64,000 nt of DNA, taken from Plantago ovata. Its lineage: Eukaryota; Streptophyta; Magnoliopsida; Lamiales; Plantaginaceae. The notes under the pieces are model-generated. The model was not told the DNA's origin, made no database searches, and saw nothing but the letters and a program-made list of their open reading frames with translations. Below are positions 55,034 to 64,000 of this stretch, piece by piece. Numbering within the stretch: the first letter of the stretch is position 1; each line of letters starts with the position of its first letter. The position numbers and the translations under genes were made by a program. Location of the stretch: NCBI GenBank assembly GCA_028274465.1, contig CM051458.1, forward strand, positions 15,949,566 through 16,013,565, written 5' to 3'.

Positions 55034-55844
55034 GACCGGGGAGCCTCTAGAAGACCGAGTATGCTCGGGCCTGTTGTAATCTTTTACATTTTCCGTACTT
55101 GCACTTTTTTCCGAACAATTTTCATTCGGCCCTTGGAGGCACTCCTCGCAACATACATGTTTGTAATATAAGTTTTACTGTTGTTGTTTCTTCGCTACTC
55201 TTTTCTTTCAATAAAATGCATTGCTCTTCGCTTTCTTACTTGTACTTGTGTTCTTACTGATTCCAATTTTTGTTATGACGTATAACTTGGATAGAGTAGT
55301 CAAACACGTATAAGTTAGAATCGAGAACCAATGTTCTCGCTCCAAGCTCTTCGAACTACCAACGTAGATTCTTCGCTTCTCGATCGTTTCGACCACTTAG
55401 GAAAGAATTCTAAGTGTTGAACTTAGAAAAATTTCCAAGTGTTGCGTTAGAGAGACTGGAAGTCCTCTTCTCGATCACTTCCGTCTCTTCGCTTTTTCTT
55501 CTTTGAATGGTTTCCTGATTAATTCTCTCATAGAGTTTGGAGAGCGGGGAAGGTTCCCCTTAATCATGGAAATCGAATAGCTTTTATGTAGGTCAAGTAA
55601 GCTTTCTCGATCGAGTAGTCATATTTTTTGAGTATAGTAGCTCTATACTTGAACATTTTCTTGTTGAAAGATAGACATTGTATTGATTTGTCGGAAATGC
55701 AATTACAATGGGGGCTCCTCGGCCGGCTTGCTTACAACAACTTCTTAACAAAAACAAGAGGTACCTCTCACTAGGACCAGTGAGGAATCCTTCTCGGTCT
55801 ATTTCCCATGGGTTCTTCCAAAAAGCTTATTTCTCCCCACAACT
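55034..55844 (+). other. Non-coding gap between antisense gene and pol
   Basis: No ORF. It holds the antisense gene's likely 3' UTR (AATAAA at 55210) and, for the minus strand, sequence following the pol stop at 55845. The two coding units therefore converge here. Confidence 0.5.
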
Positions 55845-58800
55845 TCAAGCGTAGAATCTCTGGAGGTTAGAAGTATTCCATGGGTTCTTTAGTACTCTTC
55901 CCTCCATGTCTTGAAGACGATAACTTCCGTTGGACCTTGCTTCAATTATCTTGTAGGGGCCTTCCCAATTGGGTTGCATCTTCCCAACTTTGCCCAGGAT
56001 GTCCGCTCTTCGGAGTACTAGGTCTCCTACTTGGAAGTCTCTCTCTCTTACGCCTTTGTTGTAGGTCTTCGCGATGAGTGCTTGATATCTGAGGATATTG
56101 GCCAAGGCGTTGGTCCTCGCTTCACTGATTGTCTCCAGGTCGAAGAGTCTCTCTGTATGATTGTCCTCGGGTTGATACCCTTGGATTCTGAGGGTTTCTA
56201 CCGCCACTTCTGCTGGTATGACTGCCTCGGATCCATAAACTAGCGAGAAGGGAGTCTCTCTTGTAGCTGTTTTTGAAGTAGTGCGATATGCCCATACCAC
56301 TCCATCAAGCTCGTCGACCCAGTCCTTGTTGGTGGCGAACCTCTTCTGCAAGTTGTTGACGAGGATCTTGTTGACGGCCTCTGTTTGCCCATTGGATTGA
56401 GGATGTCCCACAGAGGTATACCTCCTCTCAATCTTCATTTCCTTGCACCATTCATTGAATCTTTGGCCACAAAATTGAGCCCCATTATCCGAGATGAGGA
56501 CCCTTGGCAAGCCGAATCGACACACGATGTTCTCCACACGAAGTTCATCACTCTTTGTTCAGTGATGGTAGATACTGCCTCAACTTCCGCCCACTTGCTA
56601 AAGTATTCGACCGCAACAATGATGAACTTCTTTTGACCCGTGCCTCTTGGAAAAGGACCGACTATGTCGATGCCCCATATGTCGAAAGGGCAAGTGATGG
56701 CGATGGGCATGAGAGGTTTCGCCGGGACGTTGATCAAATTGGCGTGCATTTGACACTCCTCGCACTTTCTTACAAATTGGGCAGCGTCTTCGCGAACAGT
56801 GGGCCAGTAGTATCCTTGTCGAATGATTTTTTGCGCGAGGGTTCTTCCTCCGGCATGGTCTCCGCAACTTCCTCGATGCATTTCTCCAAGAAGTTTTTGA
56901 ACTTCATGCTCGGCGACGCATCTCAAGTAGACTCCCTCGAAAGACCTTTTGTACAAGTAGTCTCCTTGCATGATGTATCGAGGAGCTTTTCCCTTGATTC
57001 TCCTTGCTTCAGCCTTGTCACGAGGAAGGCTTCCATCTTTGAGATATGTAGTTATCTCTTGCATCCAATTCGGTTGATCGTCAATTGCCAAGACGTTTGG
57101 CTTTGATGACCACAAAGATGATGCGTTGATTCTCATGAGTATCACGTTCCGGGTATCAACTCCTCCGGAGGCTGAAGCATACTTTGATAGGGCATCTGCC
57201 CTTTGATTGAGATCTCTTGAGAACTTTTCAATCTCACAACTTTCAAATTTTTGAATTTCTTCCGTGATGGCGCTCTTGTACTCGGCCAGTGAGTCTTTCT
57301 TGGTTCTGAATTTCCCCGAGATTTGCTTCTCGGCCAGTTGGGAATCAGTGAAGAGATGTAGCTTCTTCACTTCCAATGACTTTGCCATACGTAGAGCTAT
57401 GAGGATGGCTTCATATTCTGCTTCATTGTTGGAGACCGGGAAACTAAGAGTAACGGCGTACTCGAGTTCAGCCCCTCCGGGACTCTTGAAGTATATTCCT
57501 ATCCCGCCATTTTTTCCTGATGAGGATCCATCAACATGAAGAATCCAGACGTCTCCATGGTCGACTAATTCTTTGGGTTTTGGAGAGACGGTCTCCGCAC
57601 CCTTTGGCTCGTCGGTTTTCTCTGTCAGGAACACTTCATGCCTTTTCCTTTTGGTTTGGGACATCGCCTTAAGCTCTTTTAAAGCATCTTCCAGAGCTTG
57701 CATTGGGTTGTTCTGCTGGGGTTGCTCTTCGACCATCATCATAGCACTTTTTATTTCTGAAGAGTTTTCCTCTGAAGTTCCTTTTGAGGGATACTCTACG
57801 AGGAAGTCGGCGATGACTTGTGCTTTTTTGGCCACGGGTGCTTGATAGTCGATGTCGTACTCACTTAATTCGATTGCCCATCTTGCCATTCTTCCCGAAT
57901 TTTCGGGTTTTCCGAGGACTTGCTTAAGAGGTTGCTTTGTCAAGACTACAACCTTGTGAGCACCAAAGTAGGATTTTAACCTCCTTGCAGTATAAACGAG
58001 GGCAAAGGAAAGCCTCTCAATATCCATGTACCGCGTTTCAGCTCCGGCGAGTACTTTGCTCAAGTAGTAGATGGGCAAGTGGTCGTTCTCTTGGATTCGT
58101 ACCAAGACCGAGCTGATAGCTTCCCCGGTTGCTGCTAGGTACAAGTAAAGCACCTCTCCTTCTACGGGTTTCGACAATAGAGGAGGAGCGAGTAGGTATT
58201 CTTTCAGCTTCTCGAAGGCTTCCTCGCACTCCTTCGTCCACTCGAAGTGGCTGCTCTTTCTCAATACCTTGAAAAAAGGTAGATTTTTCTCGGCAGACCT
58301 CGAGATGAATCTACTCAACGCAATTGATTTTCCGACCAATTGTTGCACCTCGTTGATGGATTGAGGTTGGGGAAGATCGAGGATGGCTTTTATCTTTTCG
58401 GGGTTTGCTTCTATTCCTCTCTCTGTCACCATGTAACCGAGGAACTTCCCTCCTTTGACTCCAAAGGTACACTTCGCCGGGTTGAGCTTCATGCCATACT
58501 TTCTCAAGATTGAGAAGCACTTTGCCAGGTAACCTACATGCTGCTCCTCGGTCTTACTCTTGACGAGCATGTCATCGACATATACTTCCATTGTTTTACC
58601 CAGCTCTTCTTTGAACATTTTGTTAACCAACCTCTGATAGGTCGCTCCGGCGTTCTTAAGACCAAATGGCATCACGTTGAAGCAATACACATTGCCATTG
58701 GCGAAGAAGGCAGTCTTAGGCACATCATCTTTGGCCATTTTGACCTGGTAGAAGCCCTGATATGCATCCATGAAACTCAGGAGGGCGCATCCAGCAGTGG

Positions 58801-61800
58801 AATCGACCAGCTGGTCGATCCGAGGGAGAGGGTATGGGTCCTTCGGGCAAAACTTGTTGAGCCTTGTGAAATTGTTGCACATTCTCCATTTTCCCGGACC
58901 TTTCTCCACGAGGACCACATTGCATACCCAATCGGAGTATCTCACCTCTTTGATGTGGCCGGCCTTAAGAAGTCTTTGGACTTCCGCTTCTATGATGGCA
59001 TTATCTTCCGCACTGAAGTCTCTTCGCTTTTCTCTGATGTGGGTAATCGATGGGTCTACGTTCAGACGGTGAACGGCGACACGTGGGTCGATCCCCTTTA
59101 GGTCCTCGGTACTCCATGCAAAGATATCGTTGTTATCCTTCAAACATTGGATGAGTTTCATCCTGACTTCAGTGGTCATCTCGGTGCCAATTTTTGTGAC
59201 CTTGTCGGCACTTCCTTCAACAATTTGGATTTCTTCTAGGGCTTCTCTTGCTTCAATTTTGTTTTCCTCAAAGAATTTCTTCTTTTTGGAAGAGGGTGGG
59301 ACTGGTGGAATCACTTGATACTCCTCGAGCTCCTTAACAGCTCCTACTAGAGTATCTTTGTCTTTCTTCATGATTGCTTTTCTTCGCCTAAGTGACGGAC
59401 TTGGCTTTTTTGATTTTCTCTTCACTCGCCGAACCGTGTAGAAACGATAAGGCGCATTGTGAACAAGGGGTGTCTCCTCGGATGACTGCCCGGGGTTGGG
59501 TTCTCCAATGGCAACCCTCGAAGTGAACTTGGCTGACAAGGTGTAGCATTCCCATGCTTCTCGTATGTCTCCTACTTCTTGTCCAATTCCCAAAGGAGTG
59601 GGGAATTTTAGCTTGTTGTGGACCGTGGACACTACGGCTCGGAATTGAGAAAGACCGGGTCGGCCTAGGACTGCGAAATAATCAAATGGCATATCGACGA
59701 CCACAAAAGGAACCTGTTGAGTCACTCGTCTAGGAGCGCTACCCATTGACACCGTGAGGTTGATCATTCCGAGTGGCATGATAGGTTGTCCTCCAAATCC
59801 TACCAATGCGCTCCTCACTTCTCTGAGCCCTTCCCTTGGGTTCATTTGCATCCTTTTCAAGGTTCCGGTGAAAATCAAGTTTGCCGAGCACCCAGTGTCG
59901 ACGAGGATTCTACCCAACTTGTAGGATTGAACATCCAAGGAAACTACAAGTGGGACGCAAGGATCATAGATGTTCCCTCCTCCGGCATGCTTCAGAGGTA
60001 TCTCGCTATCATCGAAAGAGATAACGTTGGTTCCCGGTCGCGCGGCTTGAGCATACTTCACATCTCGGACCCTAAGGTTGTCCTCCGTAATCTCCCTTTG
60101 ATTACGAGTGTCACCGCCGGCGGGTCCTCCCGCAATTGTTAGAGTGTGGATGCTTCCATTAACGGGGCGGTTCTCATAATTGTTGTAATTATGAATGTCA
60201 TCGTCCTGAGGGTTTCCTTGGTAAGGGTGCTCGCTCCCACTTCGAGGTGGTGGGGGCAGGAGTGCCAGGGGTTCCTCCTTCCGGATGTAGTTAACCAATT
60301 GGCCGTTACGTATCATCCTTTCAATTTCGTTCTTGAGCTCGACACACTCATCTGAGGTGTGCCCTTTCCCTTTGTGAAACTTGCAAAATTTTTCCGAGCT
60401 CTTGTTCCTTTGATTTTCCTTAATCGGGGGTGGCCATGAGACGTCTAGCTTCCTCGAGACTATATAGTTCAAGATGTCGGATCTTGGCCTATTCAAGTCT
60501 GTGTAGTTGCTATATCGTCTTGGAGGTGACCTTCGAGGAGGAGACCTCTTGTCTCTGAAATCATTTCTTGAGTTGCCCTCCTTGATCAACCCAAATTTTT
60601 GCTCTTTCCTCTGCTTCCCGGGATTTTGGGGGCGAGGAGGGTATTCCTTTTCTTTTTCTTTTTCTTTCCCTTTTTCCTTGGGAAGATTGGTTCTCACGGT
60701 GACCGTTTTTCGGAATTCCTCGGCCTCGAGGAAATCCTTGCAAACTTTGGCGAGTTGTGCTTCATTCTCCACACACGATGCTGAGAGTACATCTTGGAAT
60801 TTGATGTTGGTAGTATTACCATACAAATATTCTTTCCTCTCATTGATCGAGTGATCTTCGACTTGGAGGGCTGCTTCATGAAAGCGATTGATGAAGTCCC
60901 TCAAGTCTTCATTGTTTTTCTGAACAATTTCAGCCAAGTATCTCACCCGTCTCTTGGCGTTCATTACCTTCTCGAGACGTTTAGAGAACTCCTTACAGAG
61001 ATCTCTATATGACTTGATGGATCGGTGAGGGAGGCGCGACCACCATTTCATAGCTTCTCCGGAGAGGTTAGCCGGAAAGAGGAGTGCTTTGGTCCTAGAA
61101 TCATGACCGTAAGCGTCCATCTTAGTGCCGAATCTTACCAAGTAGTCTTTTGGACAACTTGTTCCATCATAGCTTTCGAAGGTTGGGAACCCTCTTTCGA
61201 TTTTGGCTTGGTGGCTTCTGATCTCATCACATAAAGGGCTTGGATCTTGGTCTTGCTCTCTCTCTTGGACAGTTCCTCGAAGAGTCTCTATCTGAGCATC
61301 AAGTGCGGATTTCCTCGCGTTGAGTTCCTCCAGAGTGAGCCTCCTCCCCGTGATCGGATCGACCAGGGGGGTTACCTCAGCTACTGTTCTCAACGCTTGA
61401 TTCTCCTCCACTGCTTCTTGTTGGTTTTGAGGAGTTACCTTGTTGGGGGTAACTTGATTGGGGAGAACGGGTGGTGAAGCGACCACCTGAACTCTATTTT
61501 CTTGTTGCGCCACATTTTGTAATGATGCCCGTATCCTTCTATCAATCAGGTCTCTCAAGTCTTCCGGGGCACCTTGGGGTCCTAACCTCGATTGAACTCT
61601 CGAAGGTCCAAGTCGAGATTGGATCGGCCTGGTGTTGGCTCTCGAATGTGCTTCATCTTGTGCAACAGGTACTCTTCCTTGGGATTGATGAGGAGCGACC
61701 AGGGTGGCCCGAGGTTGCTCTTGCACCGGGTCTTGTTGTTCTCCTTGAGCTTGTATCTCAGTATTAACCCTAATAGCCTCATTACCCCCGACATATCCTT

Positions 61801-62236
61801 GTAGAGTAAGAAGGAATAGACCGTATTGAGCTTCGCCCATCCCGAAGTCTGATGGTCGGACTACACGTCCATCAAGAAGGGTGAAGGTCAATGCGGCCGG
61901 TTGAGGAGGGTTCACTGCCACGGGAGGTTGGTTGATTGCTACCGGATGAGGCTGCCCCCTTGACTCGGCGTTGTTCGGGACTCTCAATGCTCCATAGGCA
62001 TTTCCTACTGGGACTCCTTGCGGGTTATTTTCTCCCGATCTTTCATTTTGGGAGTGGGTGACATTAGTAAATGCCCCCTCCGTGTAATCCCGATTCCTTG
62101 CAACATTGTTGTTTCTTGGTTCTCTCGGAACACCACCCGTTCCTCCTCCTCGACCGTTACTAGAGGGACGGCCTCTAGGCCGAGGAGGGTTCCCGGGTGG
62201 TGCATTAGCAAGACGGTTGCTTCTTCTGGGAGGCAT
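55845..62236 (-). pseudogene. Tat gag-pol polyprotein with one frameshift
   Basis: ATG 62236 opens 1933 codons. The N-terminus has an Arg/Gly-rich stretch. Gag (about 345-470) has the GEAMKWWSRLP motif, then a CKFHKGKGHTSDEC knuckle (about 620). Protease has LVDTGCSANL near residue 780. RT follows with CNNFTRLN, FMDAYQGFYQ and YVDDM near 1219. A first RNase H is near 1360-1450 and a second, archaeal-type RNase H (HVDGSSSGKNGGIGI, NNEAEYEA, FTDSQL) near 1567-1690. Integrase has its H2C2 zinc motif near 1790-1830 and GIDIVGPF near 1855. A one-base loss near 56535 shifts the frame; the rest of integrase (LISDNGAQF, HPQSNGQTEA) runs 56537-55845. The dual RNase H assigns it to Tat. Confidence 0.93.
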
Positions 62237-62303
62237 ATTCGTGAAGGGTCACGAGGAGGGTTGTGGCTCGACCAGTAGGGCAAGGAATGACCTTTCGTGT
62301 CGT

Positions 62304-62323
62304 GTCCCACAGACGGCGCCAAA
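62304..62323 (-). other. Primer-binding site of the Tat element
   Basis: On the minus strand TTTGGCGCCGTCTGTGGGAC directly follows the 5' LTR; the TGGCGCCGTCTGTGGG core is common in Tat-type gypsy elements. Confidence 0.75.
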
Positions 62324-63068
62324 TGTTGAAGGGTAATTCGTGTTTCTCTCTAAGTTCGCAATGAGTCGTTAGCCTAAGTCATTCTAGTTCTTCTTCTTGT
62401 AGTATTACTCTGAGATAGGAAAAGGGACTTCTTGTAGCTTCCTCGTACCTGAAATAGACTAGGGGGGGGTTAGTGTCTCTTGCCCGGTCTGTAAGGTATC
62501 AGACCGGAGAGGCGACTTTACGAGTAGGGAGTTGTGAGGCTTCCCTAGTACGAGTAGTAAGTGTGGTGGTCGAGAGGTGCTATTAATGCTTACTGTTGAG
62601 GAGTAAATTAGGCCTTTATATACTTGTGGCCCTTCAACTTCCGGTCGCGTAGGATCACAACACGTGTACGGCTAGGATTGAGGCCTTCCTCGGCCCAGGC
62701 CCATTAAGGAGGTCCATGGGCCTTGGCCCAAGGGAGCAACCATGGCTGGTCGCTCAGGGTCCTCGTGCCTTCCTTGTACGTGGAAGATGCGAGTAGTGTC
62801 CTGCTCAGTTTATGTCAAGGAGCGTTACCTTGACGTAAGGTCTCCTCGAGCCCGAGAGATGCTCCTCGAGCTCACTGGCAGCTTTGTCCTTGTGAGGAGC
62901 TTATTTCGAGGGTTGTCCTCCCAGTGATGGTCGGAGCCTATGTTGGTCGATCCACACCTTAGTGACATACTTGGGTGTGGTCCTTTGAGGGACGGCCTAT
63001 GATGCCTTGTCGCGCTCTTAGACCGCTCCAGTTCGTACATGCGGACTGGACATATTTCAACACTAATA
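62324..63068 (-). repeat. 5' LTR of the Tat element
   Basis: 745 bp. On the minus strand it starts TATTAGTGTTG where the 3' LTR has TGTTAGTGTTG, so the terminal TG is mutated to TA. TATATAAA on the minus strand at 62622-62615 is the likely TATA box. Confidence 0.9.
62615..62622 (-). promoter_or_regulatory. TATA box of the Tat LTR
   Basis: Minus strand AAGTATATAAAGGCC; the same sequence is in the 3' LTR near 49637. Confidence 0.55.
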
Positions 63069-64000
63069 ACAGCAGATGAGTATCCAATGAGTATCCAAGG
63101 TAGACACCACGAAACCCGTAACGAACAGAACGTAATAAGCCCCAATAATTCGAACAGACCGCAGTGAAAAACAACTAACGTTGATCAAAGAGAGTCCAGA
63201 TTGGGAGAAGAAGGCTGTAATTTGTTTGTATGGAGAAGGCAGCAGCAGAAGAAGAAAATTGAATACTTCTGCGAGGTCAATATGATAGCATGAATGTGAG
63301 TTTGAGGTCCGAAGGATTTGTAAACGGTTGGAGAGTTGTTGCACGACTTGAGAGGACTCGGTAAAACTTAGAAACAAACACCTAAGAAACCGGAACCCCA
63401 AAAAACGTGAAAGCCGGGCAAGAACCGGCAAAACCGGTGAGCCGGGAAACAAGTGAGCCGCCGGTTTTTCCGGTTCTGAGTTGAAATTATTATAACAAGA
63501 ACAAAAAAAAGCAGCAATCTTGCTCCGATGACAGCCGTTTTCTTGATCAGCTGCTCTATGTATTTTCTTCTTTGTGTTTCTCTGCTTATGGAGAATCTTC
63601 AGAAGTGATTCAAAAATCTAATAACAGCTATTGAATTGAAGGAGATTAAATTGAAGGAAATAAAAAGGAGCGTACAGATCTGATATGAAGAGAGATTGAA
63701 TTGAAGAAAAGGGAAAGAAAAAGAGAGAAGAAGAAACTCATAGTTGAAGGAAGATACTGCACACCAGGGATCAGACAACACACTCTCTCTCTTATCTATG
63801 CTTCTCGGCCCCCTCCATTGTATTAATTATATGATTTCTTTATTTTATGTTTTATTTGATTAATCTATGCCTATATGGTACTCCGTAACAAAAAGCTATC
63901 TTAGTAGTATAAATTATTTATTTTGAATATTTAATACTACAAATTTCTTTTATATTATTTTGAAAATAATTAATTAAATTATCCTATATTAACTTTGTTA
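63069..64000. other. Right flank, no gene recognised
   Basis: The first part continues the sequence interrupted at 49336 and may be promoter or leader of the Ulp1-like gene. Around 63395-63475 several CCGG-containing short repeats (AACCGG, GAGCCGG) cluster. From about 63800 the DNA is very AT-rich. I looked for an inverted match to the 20.3-20.9 kb region, which would mark MULE ends, and saw none by eye. Confidence 0.45.

Larger units (their letters stand above)
49337..63068 (-). mobile_element. Tat-lineage Ty3/gypsy retrotransposon, nearly intact
   Basis: 13.7 kb on the minus strand, with 5' LTR 63068-62324 and 3' LTR 50086-49337. The target duplication ACAGC is at 49332-49336 and 63069-63073. 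PBS, gag-pol with two RNase H domains (a Tat hallmark) and a G-rich polypurine tract (plus coordinates 50087-50104) are present. A large region between pol and the 3' LTR carries a spliced gene on the opposite strand. LTRs differ at roughly ten positions over 745 bp, so insertion is recent. The one clear coding lesion is a frameshift in integrase near 56535. Confidence 0.95.

Noticed and set aside
20300..63900. Terminal inverted repeats of the presumed MULE
   Set aside because: I compared the left (20.3-20.9 kb) and right (63.1-63.9 kb) flanks by eye and saw no convincing inverted match, so no element boundaries are claimed.

Overview
The window is almost wall-to-wall transposable elements from a nuclear plant genome, probably a eudicot. 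The grounds are element types found in land plants (CACTA/En-Spm, FAR1-type MULE transposase, plant L1-like LINEs with DUF4283-type ORF1, Tat-lineage Ty3/gypsy, Ty1/copia with an initiator-Met PBS), spliceosomal introns and AT-rich spacers. I cannot name a species. One 100-base run of N (43238-43337) is an assembly gap. I see no convincing intact host gene, rRNA, classical tRNA gene or CRISPR.

Layout from left to right. (1) 1-437 and 5731-5800: remnant of an LTR-retrotransposon LTR end, split by a complete CACTA element (441-5727, 3-bp TSD TCG). The CACTA carries a core-deleted TNP2-like gene and an intact-looking five-exon TNP1-like gene. (2) 5800-7838: 3' end of a Ty1/copia element (RNase H tail, 3' UTR, LTR). 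(3) 7839-15460: LINE-A on the minus strand, ORF1 and ORF2 broken, with a solo copia LTR inserted near the end of ORF2 (7994-9155, TSD TTTCT) and another copia LTR inserted in the RT domain (10637-12070). (4) 15477-20270: LINE-B on the plus strand, 5'-truncated, with poly(A) and a 14-16 bp TSD. (5) about 20.3-49.3 kb and again from 63.07 kb: the remains of what I infer to be one large Mutator-like element. It has a FAR1/MULE transposase pseudogene (22957-25317, +) facing a many-exon Ulp1/C48-type protease pseudogene (about 48650 down to 27650, -).

Three LTR retrotransposons have landed in or beside the protease gene. A gag-only gypsy element (28217-33792, TSD CCCGT) sits inside the exon just upstream of the catalytic His motif. 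A large Ty1/copia element (35357-47209, TSD CTTTG) sits in an intron and ends in one and a half LTRs. A 13.7-kb Tat-lineage gypsy element (49337-63068, minus strand, TSD ACAGC) sits upstream of the gene. The Tat element carries a nearly intact gag-pol and, on the opposite strand, a spliced three-coding-exon gene with its own TATA box.

The most unusual signal I found is directly downstream of the copia pol gene (42889-43180): seven stem-loops in a row that share a 7-nt loop (ACRGGNA), while the stem arms differ from copy to copy and stay largely complementary, with isolated mismatches, bulges and an internal loop. This looks like conserved RNA (or DNA) structure rather than conserved sequence. 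Smaller examples of the same kind are five hairpins with one loop and two stem types in the CACTA TNP1 intron (3853-3992), and a duplicated 9-bp hairpin in the 3' region of the gag-only element. Antisense tRNA-like A and B boxes inside two related copia LTRs are a further unexpected feature.
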